A stretch of DNA of 64,000 nucleotides from JBJHAX01 sp050480705 (GTDB taxonomy: Bacteria > Actinomycetota > Nitriliruptoria > Nitriliruptorales > Nitriliruptoraceae), in NCBI GenBank assembly GCA_050480705.1, contig JBJHAX010000006.1:1-64000 (forward strand), in the 5' to 3' direction. Shown one piece after another: positions 15,900-23,994 of the stretch. Position 1 is the stretch's first letter; each line of letters opens with the position of its first letter. Both the position numbers and the translations under genes were made by a program. The notes beneath the pieces were generated by a model. It was not told the DNA's origin. It was given only the letters and a program-made list of their open reading frames with translations, and made no database searches.

Positions 15900-18687
15900 G
15901 TGGTGCAACGCGACGCGACAGCCACACAGGTGCGGCTTCTCGGCGACCTGCTCGGCGCCACCATCGCCGACGTCGAAGGCGACGCACAGCTCGACCTCGT
16001 CGAACGTGTACGGCAGCTTGCCGTGGCGCATCACGAGGGCGACACCGCGGCGATGGGTCAGCTCNNNNNNNNNNCTTTGCTTTAAATCCAATGGATGGAC
16101 ACTCCCGCCAAACCCGAAATGGGATGTTACCGATTTCGGGCTCGGAAATCTTCAAAACTTCGGCCTCCTTCTGATCAATCTCGCGGAAGATCAAGCGGTC
16201 GTGCGCCAGCTCGTCGCCGATCGGCAGGAGGCAGCCAACGCCGGTGAGGTGTTCGCAGAGACAATCCGGCAGGCGTTCGTCGACCTGCGCGATGACGGCA
16301 TTGGCACCAACCGGCTCGGTGACGTGCTGGAAGCGTTGACTGTGCGTCCGGTGTTCACCGCCCACCCCACCGAGTCGAAACGGCGCACGACGCTGACGAA
16401 GCTGGCCCGGGTCGCAGCGATGCTGCACACACTCGACCTCGAGGTCCTCGCACCTGAGACACGGGGTGCGCTCGAGGCATCACTGGCCGAAGAGGTCGCG
16501 TCGCTGTGGCTGTCCGACGAGACACGACCGAATCCGCCGGATGTCATCGACGAGGTCCGCAACGGGATCTATTTCATCGACGCATCGCTGTTCGATCTCG
16601 TCCCCGTGCTGTATCGCGAGCTGCGCAGTGCGGTCAGCGACACTTTCGACGACGTCGACGAAGCGACGCTGGCTCGCGCAGGCCAGTTCCTGCGGTTCGG
16701 GTCCTGGATCGGCGGCGACCGTGACGGCAACCCCAACGTCACCGCGCAGGTGACCGAAGCCACGTTGCGGGAGCATCAACGACTCGCGCTACGACTGCTG
16801 CGCCGCAGCATCGACGCGATGCACGCCCACCTGTCGGTCAGCGATCAGCGCGGCGCCAGCGACGCGCTGCACACCCGCTACGCCGAGATACGCAGCCAGC
16901 ATCCGGACGCAGCCCGCGACCTCGAGGAGCGATATCCGGCCCAGCCGCACCGCCAGTTTCTCGCGCTCGTCTATCAGATGCTGTTGGCGACCGAACGCCG
17001 CATCGACCGTCCGTGGCGCGCCGATCTGCGTCCCGACCCGCGCGCGTATCTCTACGCAGAGCAGTTCGTCGACGACCTGGAGACGCTGCGCGCCAGTCTG
17101 CGTGCCGCAGGAGGTGCACGTCTGGCCGATGGGCGGGTTCTTGACCTGCGGGTCCAGGCGCAGGTGTTCGGCTTCCATCTGGCGACGCTCGACATCCGAC
17201 AGCACGCCGAACGCCACGACGACGCCCTCGGGGAGATCTTCGCCCGCTACGACGACGCCTGGGCCGACCTCGACGAGCCGGCGCGCATCGACACACTCAC
17301 CCACGAGCTATCGCTTCGTCGCCCGCTGACACCCACCCGGCTGGATTTCTCCGACTCGACCAATGAGACGATCGCGACGTTTCGCACGATTCGGCGCGCG
17401 CACGAACGGATCGGTCCCGACGCGATCGACACCTACATCATTTCCATGACCCGCCGGGTGTCGGACGTGCTCGCCGTGCTGGTGCTGGCACACGATGCGG
17501 GTTGCGCCGACGGGCTCGACGTCGTCCCGCTGTTCGAAACCGTCGATGACCTCGACCATGCCGAAGGCATCCTCGACCAACTGCTGGCCAACCCTGCCTA
17601 CCGCGCGCACGTCACGCGACGCGGCAATCACCAGCAGGTCATGATCGGCTACAGCGATTCGAACAAGGACGGCGGATATCTGGCCGCCACCTGGCAGCTC
17701 CAGCGCGCACAGCGCCGCCTGGCCCGTGTCGCAGACCAGCACGGGGTCACCCTCACGCTCTTCCACGGCCGCGGCGGTTCGATCGGTCGTGGCGGCGGCC
17801 CCACCAACGCCGCGATTCGCGCGCAACCTCCGGAGTCGGTGCAGGGCCGGCTCAAGGTCACCGAACAGGGCGAGGTCATCGCCGCGCGCTACCGCGACCC
17901 GACGCTGGCGCATCGTCATCTCGAACAGGTCGTCCACGCGGTCATCACGACCATGCGCCCGCAACGCACACCGCCGCTGACCCCGTCCGCCGAACAGACG
18001 CTCGACGAGCTCGCTGGCTTCGCTGGCGAGGCCTACCGGGAATTCGTGCACGACAATCCGGCGTTGATCGCATTCCTCAACCAGGCGACCCCGCTCGAGG
18101 TCATCAGCGACCTCAACATCGCCTCGCGCCCGGCACGACGCACGCCCGGTAGCGGGCTGGGCGACCTGCGCGCCATCCCCTGGGTGTTCGCCTGGACGCA
18201 GTGCCGGCTGCATCTGCCGGCGTGGTTCGGTGTGGGCACCGCACTGCACCGGTGGGCGGACGGCGACGAACAACGTTGGGATCAGCTCGCCGGCATCGCA
18301 TCGTCCACTCCATTGCTCGAGGTGACGCTCGAGAACATGGAGATGGTGCTCGCCAAGGTCGATACACGTATCGCCGGGGCGTACGCCGACCTCGCCGACA
18401 CCGACGTGCGCGAGGCGGTCATGCCGCAGCTGCTCGCTGAGCTCGACCGCACCGTGACCGGGGTGCTGCGTGTGATGGGACGCGATCGTCTGCTCGCGCA
18501 CGACCCGACGCTCACCGCGATCCTGGCGCTGCGCGCGCCGTATCTCGAACCACTGCATGCACTGCAGATCGCGCTGCTGCGTCGCCTGCGCACCATCGAG
18601 GAGGCCAACGACGCCACTGTGCGACTACGCCGAGCGATGCTCACCGCCACCAACGGAATCGCTGCGGGGTTGCGCAACACCGGCTGA
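15900..18687 (+). CDS. ppc: Phosphoenolpyruvate carboxylase (interrupted by assembly gap)
   Basis: Converts phosphoenolpyruvate and bicarbonate to oxaloacetate, refilling the TCA cycle. Motifs downstream of the gap are clear: TAHPTESKRRT (catalytic His), GYSDSNKDGGYLAATW and GRGGSIGRGGGPT. The N-terminus (VRLLGDLLGATIADVEG) is in a different frame before the gap (frame of 15900) than after it (frame of 16075). The N run is an arbitrary length, so the shift is an assembly effect, not a real frameshift. GTG 15900 or 15903 is the likely start. Bases 16075 to ~16165 are unusually AT-rich and match the family poorly. The 143 bp upstream are shared with the divergent sigma factor. Confidence 0.88.
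16065..16074. other. Assembly gap (10 N)
   Basis: Ten N within the N-terminal part of ppc. The true missing length is unknown. The ~90 bases right of the gap have a base composition unlike their surroundings and probably contain errors from a weak contig end. Confidence 0.99.
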
Positions 18688-18828
18688 CGGCGCTCGGGAC
18701 GTCTCGCCCACACAATGGGGACCATGAGCCCTGATCAACGCTGCCGGCTCGTCTGTATTTTTCGTCAACAGGATGCCACGACCCCACCGGCATCCCGACC
18801 CATTGGCCCCGAGCACGGACACATCGCT

Positions 18829-19323
18829 GTGACCCGTTCAGTACAAGCGTTCCTGCCGGTCAGCGGCGACGCGAACGCGCTCGCCCGTGCATTCGCTTCC
18901 AACCCGCAGCGTTGGCTGCCCGAACCGCGCCGTGAAGGTGTCGACACCTGGCGCATTCGCGTGCATGCCGCAGGGTTCTCGCGGGCTGTGGTCGTCACCG
19001 TCGGCGACGTCTGGCAGGCTGGCTCGACGTGCTGGCGCACCGTGCGCTGGGATCCACTGCTGGAAGACGGGCAGCCGGGCACCATCGATCGTGTCCTGCC
19101 GTCGTTCGATGGTGAGCTGGGCCTGGGCCGTCTGAGACCGGGGGCGTGCACACTCGTGCTCGACGGACGCTACGCGCCGCCAGGTGGCGCTGTGGGCATG
19201 GCGCTGGACACCGTGGCACTGCATCGTGTTGCGCGCTGGACCGCCGAACGTCTGGTCGCTGACGTCGCTGCGGGCGTGTCCGCTGAAGCACTCCTGGACG
19301 ACGAAAAGGCACCGATCGGTTGA
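18829..19323 (+). CDS. SRPBCC-fold-like protein of unknown function
   Basis: 164 aa from GTG 18829. The alternation of strands and the ending (TLVLDGRYAPPGGAVGMALD, then HRVARWTAERLVADVAAGV, a long C-terminal helix) resembles the START/SRPBCC ligand-binding superfamily. There is no specific substrate clue. The start is uncertain: an ATG at 18724 would add a segment that looks non-coding. Convergent with the sensor kinase gene. Confidence 0.55.
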   Translation: MTRSVQAFLPVSGDANALARAFASNPQRWLPEPRREGVDTWRIRVHAAGFSRAVVVTVGDVWQAGSTCWRTVRWDPLLEDGQPGTIDRVLPSFDGELGLGRLRPGACTLVLDGRYAPPGGAVGMALDTVALHRVARWTAERLVADVAAGVSAEALLDDEKAPIG

Positions 19324-19386
19324 CCGGCGCCCACCAAGGTTTCGGCCCACAGCCCGGCGGCTGACCACGGTGGACCCGGCTCCTCG

Positions 19387-21000
19387 TCAGTCGGCCGGGA
19401 CCTCCCAGACGACGTAGGTGCCGGGGCCTGGCTGGCGCGGCGCAGTCTCGGCACGACCGCCGAGTGCTTGTGCCCGCTCACGCAGGCTGACAGTCCCCAC
19501 GCCCCGCCCGACATCGGCGGGATCGATCCCCACCCCGTCATCCGCGACATGCAGGCGCACGACGCCGTTCACGACACTGACTTCGACCTCCACGACATGC
19601 GCGCGAGCGTGCTTGGCGACGTTGGTGAGTGCTTCGCGCAATACCGGGACGAGATGAACGGCGATGGTCTCGTCGACGACGGTGTCCAAGGGGCCGTCGA
19701 AACGCACACGCGGGGTCGCATCCAGGATGACGGCGAGTTCGTCCACGACGCGCAACAGTCGGGTCCGCAGACCGCCGGCGTCGTCGTCGGCCGACTGCAA
19801 CGCGAAGATGGTCGAGCGGATCTCTTTGATCGTCGCGTCGATGTCGTCGACCGCTGCGGTGACACGTTCGGCCACATCTGGGGAGCCGTCGAGGCGGCGG
19901 ATACACGACTGCAATGACAATCCGGTCGCGAACAGTCGTTGGATGACCGTGTCATGCAGATCCCGACCGATCCGTTCACGTTCCTCGAGCTGGGAGAAGT
20001 GTCGCAGGGCCGACTGCGCCTGCTCGTGCGCCCAGGCGAGACTGACCTGGTCGCCGAATGCTGCGAGGTGCGCACGTTCGCTGCTGGTGAACGGCGTCGC
20101 ACGCGCGACGACGAGTGCCGCCATGACCTGTGTCGCGTCACCCACCGGGATGGCGAGCGCAGGCCTGCCGAGCACGGGGCTGTGGTCGACCGCCTCTGGG
20201 CGAGCGGACTGGAGCACCCTGAGTGCTGCCGATCCCTCCCATGAAACACCGGCGTCGGGTGGGTCGCCACCGACTGACGCGAGGACCTGCAGCCGGTCCT
20301 CGTCGTCACCGGCCCGCGCGGGACCGACCAGCAGCGCGGTCTCGGCGTCAACCAGTGACGCGCCGCGGTGCGCGATCAGTTCGTACAACTCGTGGCTGGG
20401 CGTGCCTGCGACCACGCGCTTCGCGAGGTCGACGACGGCCCCCTGCCAGGCTTCCCGCCCCTGCAGATCGTCGTAGAGACGCGCCTTGTTTATCGCGGAG
20501 CTCGCGACCGCTGCGAGACCGACGATCAGCTGCTCATCGGCCTCGTCGAAACCTGCGCCATCGCGCTTCTCAGTGAGGTAGAGGTTGCCGTAGACGCGCT
20601 CACCGATGCGGATGGGCGCCCCGAGGAAGCTCTCCATCGGCGGATGGTGCGCGGGGAACCCGTACGAGTCCGGATGCTCGGTGAGGTCGTCGAGTCGAAG
20701 CGTTTCAGGGTGCTCGATGAGCAGGCCCAGAATGCCGTGACCGGCCGGCAACGAACCGATGCGTGACGCCGTCTCATCGTCGATGCCGTGATGGACGAAC
20801 GCCGACAGGGCGTTGCCCTCGTCATCGATCACACCGAGGGCGCCGTAGCGGGCGTCGACGAGGGCGCATGCCGCTTCGACGATCCGTTCGAGCACCGTGC
20901 GAAGTTCCAGGCCGCTGGCGACCAGCAGCACGGCGTCGAGCAGTCGCTGCAACTGCGGGTCGGTGGATTCACCCCCGCGCAACCGCCCACGTTCGGCCAC
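19387..21000 (-). CDS. GAF-domain sensor histidine kinase (DevS/DosT-like)
   Basis: 537-residue soluble kinase. Two GAF domains (~20-165 and ~185-335) precede a HisKA_3 dimerisation helix with phospho-acceptor His in RIGRDLHDTVIQRLF (~349) and a HATPase domain (EALTNVAKHA, then VADDGVGID). In DevS/DosT of mycobacteria the first GAF domain binds heme and senses O2, NO or CO; ligand binding here is inferred from domain order only. GTG 21000 has GGAGG ~9 nt upstream; the longer frame to 21138 would overlap the divergent response-regulator gene. Cognate regulator: 21106-21744. Confidence 0.88.
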   Translation of the reverse strand: MAERGRLRGGESTDPQLQRLLDAVLLVASGLELRTVLERIVEAACALVDARYGALGVIDDEGNALSAFVHHGIDDETASRIGSLPAGHGILGLLIEHPETLRLDDLTEHPDSYGFPAHHPPMESFLGAPIRIGERVYGNLYLTEKRDGAGFDEADEQLIVGLAAVASSAINKARLYDDLQGREAWQGAVVDLAKRVVAGTPSHELYELIAHRGASLVDAETALLVGPARAGDDEDRLQVLASVGGDPPDAGVSWEGSAALRVLQSARPEAVDHSPVLGRPALAIPVGDATQVMAALVVARATPFTSSERAHLAAFGDQVSLAWAHEQAQSALRHFSQLEERERIGRDLHDTVIQRLFATGLSLQSCIRRLDGSPDVAERVTAAVDDIDATIKEIRSTIFALQSADDDAGGLRTRLLRVVDELAVILDATPRVRFDGPLDTVVDETIAVHLVPVLREALTNVAKHARAHVVEVEVSVVNGVVRLHVADDGVGIDPADVGRGVGTVSLRERAQALGGRAETAPRQPGPGTYVVWEVPAD

Positions 21001-21105
21001 GATGCGGTGCCTCCACAGCGCCTGCAGCGGTGAAAGCCTACTGTGTATGCCATCGGCGCACGGTGCGCGCACTGAGCAGCGCCCGATAACGACGGAGGTA
21101 GACGC

Positions 21106-21744
21106 GTGGCTGTTCGGGTGTTCCTGGTCGACGATCACGAGGTGGTGCGCCGCGGCTTGCGCGACCTCATCGAAGCCGAGGACGACCTCGAGGTCTCCGG
21201 CGAGGCCGGAACCGCAGGCATGGCGCTCGCCGCCATCGCAAAGGAGCCGCCGGATGTGGCGGTGCTGGACGTTCGCCTCCCCGACGGCAACGGCGTCGAG
21301 ATCTGCCGTGAGATCCGGGCACGCAATCCCCAGATCGCCTGCCTGATGCTGACCTCGTTCGGTGACGACGAGGCGCTGTTCGACGCGATCATGGCCGGCG
21401 CGGCCGGCTATCTCCTCAAAGACGTGCGCGCCGCCGGACTGTTGGATGCGATCAGGCGTGTCGCGCAGGGCGAATCCCTGCTCGATCCCGCTGTCACCGG
21501 CAAGGTGCTCGAGCGCCTGCGCAAAGGCGACGAGGAGGATCCGCGGCTGGCATCGCTCTCAGAACAGGAACGGCGGATCCTCGAGTTCATCGCACAGGGG
21601 CTCACCAACCGTCAGATCGCCGAGCAGATGCACCTCGCCGAGAAGACGGTGAAGAACTACGTCTCGAACATGCTCGCCAAGCTCGGGATGCAGCGCCGCA
21701 CAGAAGCGGCGGTGTTCTACACGCAGGTCGAACGCGGCGAGTAG
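21106..21744 (+). CDS. NarL/LuxR-type response regulator (DevR/DosR-like)
   Basis: 212 aa. Receiver domain with DDHE acidic pair, phospho-acceptor Asp (~54) in VAVLDVRLPDGNG and Lys in YLLKDVRAAG. The C-terminal LuxR helix-turn-helix is LSEQERRILEFIAQGLTNRQIAEQ, then KTVKNYVSNMLAKLG, a sequence typical of the DevR branch. GTG 21106 with GGAGG 7 nt upstream. Divergent from the DevS-like kinase across a ~105-bp promoter region. Confidence 0.92.
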   Translation: MAVRVFLVDDHEVVRRGLRDLIEAEDDLEVSGEAGTAGMALAAIAKEPPDVAVLDVRLPDGNGVEICREIRARNPQIACLMLTSFGDDEALFDAIMAGAAGYLLKDVRAAGLLDAIRRVAQGESLLDPAVTGKVLERLRKGDEEDPRLASLSEQERRILEFIAQGLTNRQIAEQMHLAEKTVKNYVSNMLAKLGMQRRTEAAVFYTQVERGE

Positions 21745-21804
21745 CCAGCAGCTGCCCCCATCGGGGCCGCGCCCGGCTCACCAGGCTGTCGGCCCACACG
21801 GTCA

Positions 21805-21819
21805 GGGGCGAGCGGCCCT
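21805..21819 (+). promoter_or_regulatory. Weak candidate DevR/DosR-type box
   Basis: GGGGCGAGCGGCCCT lies ~60 bp upstream of the PPOX gene. It matches the mycobacterial DosR core GGGACTWWAGTCCC at 9 of 14 positions. In GC-rich sequence such a score can arise by chance, so this is only a candidate. Confidence 0.2.
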
Positions 21820-21879
21820 GTCGTGCGACCGCGCCACCGACGATGCTCCCAGACGACCCCGTCTTCAAGGAGCAACGAC

Positions 21880-22308
21880 GTGAGCGAGCCCGCCCCCACT
21901 GACCGCCATGGCCTCGAGGTGCTCAGCCTCGCACAGAGCCTCGCGCTGCTGCGGAGCCGCCCGATCGGCCGGTTGGCATACCTCGAGGCGGGACAACCCA
22001 ACATCGTGCCGGTGAACCATCTTGTCGACGGATCCCACGTCGTGATCCGCAGCCTCAGCGGCGGCAAGCTCGATGCTGCCGTCGTCGGTGAGCCGGTCGC
22101 TTTCGAACTCGACGACCACGACCCGGCGCGCGGCACCGGGTGGAGCGTGATCGTCCGCGGCCGTGCAGAACTCATCGACGACCCCGACGACATCGCCCGC
22201 TACGAGGTCGAACTCGATAGTTGGGCGATCGACGACCCGTCCCGGGGGACCTGGATCCGCATCATCGCCGATGAGATCTCGGGTCGGCGGCTGCGCAGGC
22301 GGGGCTGA
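21880..22308 (+). CDS. PPOX-class pyridoxamine 5'-phosphate oxidase-like flavoprotein
   Basis: 142-residue split-barrel protein (SRPIGRLAYLEAGQPNIVPVNH, then VIRSLSGGKLDAA and GWSVIVRGRAEL), the pattern of small FMN- or F420-binding PPOX proteins. Such proteins are common members of DosR regulons in mycobacteria. GTG 21880 has AAGGAG 7 nt upstream. It lies 135 bp downstream of the DevR-like regulator on the same strand. The substrate is unknown. Confidence 0.8.
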   Translation: MSEPAPTDRHGLEVLSLAQSLALLRSRPIGRLAYLEAGQPNIVPVNHLVDGSHVVIRSLSGGKLDAAVVGEPVAFELDDHDPARGTGWSVIVRGRAELIDDPDDIARYEVELDSWAIDDPSRGTWIRIIADEISGRRLRRRG

Positions 22309-22375
22309 CCAGCACGGCGGCAGCCCCGGCCGCCGCTTCGACCTGGCCAGGTGGGGTCCCAGGTCCCAGCAAACG

Positions 22376-22390
22376 GGGACTGAGCGCCCT
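22376..22390 (+). promoter_or_regulatory. Candidate DevR/DosR-type box upstream of multicopper oxidase
   Basis: GGGACTGAGCGCCCT, ~88 bp upstream of the multicopper oxidase start, matches the DosR core GGGACTWWAGTCCC at 10 of 14 positions, with a perfect GGGACT half. The adjacent DevR/DevS-like genes make a regulatory role plausible. No binding evidence is available. Confidence 0.33.
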
Positions 22391-22477
22391 GGCCGCATCG
22401 AGACGTGACCGCTTGGGTTCGTGTCGATCTCGGTGGAACGAGCCGAGCAGACATCCACAACCGCGAAAGGTGTGAAG

Positions 22478-23881
22478 GTGACTGAGGAACGCACGATGGG
22501 CGCGATCGCGACAGGTGTTGCGGCCGCGATGGCACTCGTCCTGTCAGCAGGCGCACTGATCATCGCCTCTGGTGCGGGAGCGACCGCGCCGACTGCGGCG
22601 CCGGGCGAGGCAGCAGCGGCCCCCGATGCACCCAGCGAGGTCGCCGTTGCACTCGACGAGTTCTCGGTGTCGCCATCGTCGATCGAAGTTGCCGAAGGAG
22701 GCACGCTCGTTGTCACGAACCAGGGCGCCATTGAGCACGACCTGGCTGTCGTCGGCACGGATGTCGCCACGCCGATGCTGCGCGGTGGCGAGTCTGCCGA
22801 GCTCTCGCTTGCTGGACTCGCACCCGGCACCTACGAGCTGTACTGCACCGTGCCCGGCCACGACTCGGCCGGCATGACCGCAACACTCACCATCGTGGGC
22901 GACGGCACGACCACCGCAGCTTCCGACGCGGCGCACGGCCATGGCGCCACCGAAGAGGACTGGGACGCGCTCGACGCCGCCATGGAACAGTCGATCCTGG
23001 CGTTCCCCGCGGAGACCGAAGGCATCGGCAACCAGCCACTGGAGCCCGAAGAGATCCTCGATGACGGCACCAAGGTCTTCCGCCTGGTCGCCGAGATCAT
23101 CGACTGGGAGGTCGAGCCCGGCAAGGTCGTCGAAGGCTGGGCGTACAACGGCCAGATCCCGGGACCGATGATCCAGGTCGATGTCGGTGACCAGGTCCGT
23201 GTCCACGTCGAGAACCACCTGCCGATGGGCACCGACGTCCACTGGCACGGCGTGCGGGTCCCCAACGACCAGGACGGTGTCGCCCCACTCACCCAACCGC
23301 TCATCGCGTCAGGTGACACCTACACCTACGAGTTCGTCGCTGACGAACCCGCGATCGGGATGTACCACCCGCACCACCACGGCCAGATCAAGCTGCCCAA
23401 CGGGATGTTCGGTGTGTTCCTGATCGGCCAGATCGGCGAGGACATCCCGCTGCCGACCGGACGCACCATCAGCGGCAAGGCGATCCCCGACGAGATCGAC
23501 ATCGTCACCGAGATCCCGATGGTGCTCAATGACGCCGGCACGATCGGCCTCACGATCAACGGCAAGGGCTGGCCCGCGACCGAACCGATCGTCGTCGACG
23601 AAGGTGACTGGTTCGTCGTCCACTACTACAACGAAGGGCTGCAGATCCACCCGATGCATCTGCACCAGATGCCGCAGCTCGTTGTCGCCAAGGACGGTTT
23701 CGCCCTCGAGCAGCCGCGCTGGGAAGACACGGTGAACGTCGCCCCCGGCGAGCGCTACACGGTGCTCATCCAGGCGACTGACCCTGGCGTGTGGGCCTTC
23801 CACTGCCACATCCTCACCCACGCTGAACGTCACGAAGGCATGTTCGGCATGGTCACCGCCCTGATCGTCAACGAGGCCTGA
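22478..23881 (+). CDS. Cupredoxin-fused two-domain multicopper oxidase
   Basis: 467 aa, GTG 22478 with AAAGG 7 nt upstream. An N-terminal membrane anchor (~7-34) is followed by a plastocyanin-like cupredoxin (~53-137) with type 1 copper ligands His (IEHDL), Cys, His and Met (YCTVPGHDSAGM). Two multicopper-oxidase domains follow, with all four copper motifs: HWHGVRVP (~254), HPHHHGQ (~297), HPMHLHQ (~391) and HCHILTHAERHEGM (~442). Predicted to oxidise a small molecule, metal or electron carrier outside the membrane, with the extra cupredoxin acting as electron relay. A laccase-like enzyme or a nitrite-reductase-like relative are the alternatives; the trinuclear-site His pairs favour oxygen reduction. 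Confidence 0.9.
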   Translation: MTEERTMGAIATGVAAAMALVLSAGALIIASGAGATAPTAAPGEAAAAPDAPSEVAVALDEFSVSPSSIEVAEGGTLVVTNQGAIEHDLAVVGTDVATPMLRGGESAELSLAGLAPGTYELYCTVPGHDSAGMTATLTIVGDGTTTAASDAAHGHGATEEDWDALDAAMEQSILAFPAETEGIGNQPLEPEEILDDGTKVFRLVAEIIDWEVEPGKVVEGWAYNGQIPGPMIQVDVGDQVRVHVENHLPMGTDVHWHGVRVPNDQDGVAPLTQPLIASGDTYTYEFVADEPAIGMYHPHHHGQIKLPNGMFGVFLIGQIGEDIPLPTGRTISGKAIPDEIDIVTEIPMVLNDAGTIGLTINGKGWPATEPIVVDEGDWFVVHYYNEGLQIHPMHLHQMPQLVVAKDGFALEQPRWEDTVNVAPGERYTVLIQATDPGVWAFHCHILTHAERHEGMFGMVTALIVNEA

Positions 23882-23896
23882 CCGGGCGCATAGCCA

Positions 23897-23938
23897 CGGC
23901 TGGTTTCACGAACGGCCGGTTTCACGTACGGCCGGCCC
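23897..23938. repeat. Short tandem repeat, 16-nt unit
   Basis: CGGCTGGTTTCACGAA, CGGCCGGTTTCACGTA and a partial third copy stand head to tail just before the terminator hairpin. Two mismatches separate the full copies. Function unknown. Confidence 0.6.
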
Positions 23939-23939
23939 A

Positions 23940-23970
23940 GACGGGTGGAGAGCGACGCTCTCCACCCGTC
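23940..23970. terminator. Bidirectional terminator hairpin
   Basis: A perfect 14-bp inverted repeat (GACGGGTGGAGAGC / GCTCTCCACCCGTC) with a 3-nt loop between the convergent multicopper oxidase and lipase/M15 genes. There is no U tract, as is common in high-GC actinobacteria. Its position suits termination on both strands. Confidence 0.8.
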
Positions 23971-23994
23971 GCACGTTGCAGGTTGACGCCGTCG

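Noticed and set aside
15205..16064. Extended N-terminus of the ppc frame back to 15205
   Set aside because: It runs antisense over the sigma-factor and upstream region, has no family similarity, and the frame only joins ppc because of the arbitrary N run. The real N-terminus is in another frame at 15900.
16075..16165. AT-rich block in ppc as horizontally acquired DNA
   Set aside because: It is short, next to a gap, and degrades a conserved protein; sequencing error at a contig end explains it better.
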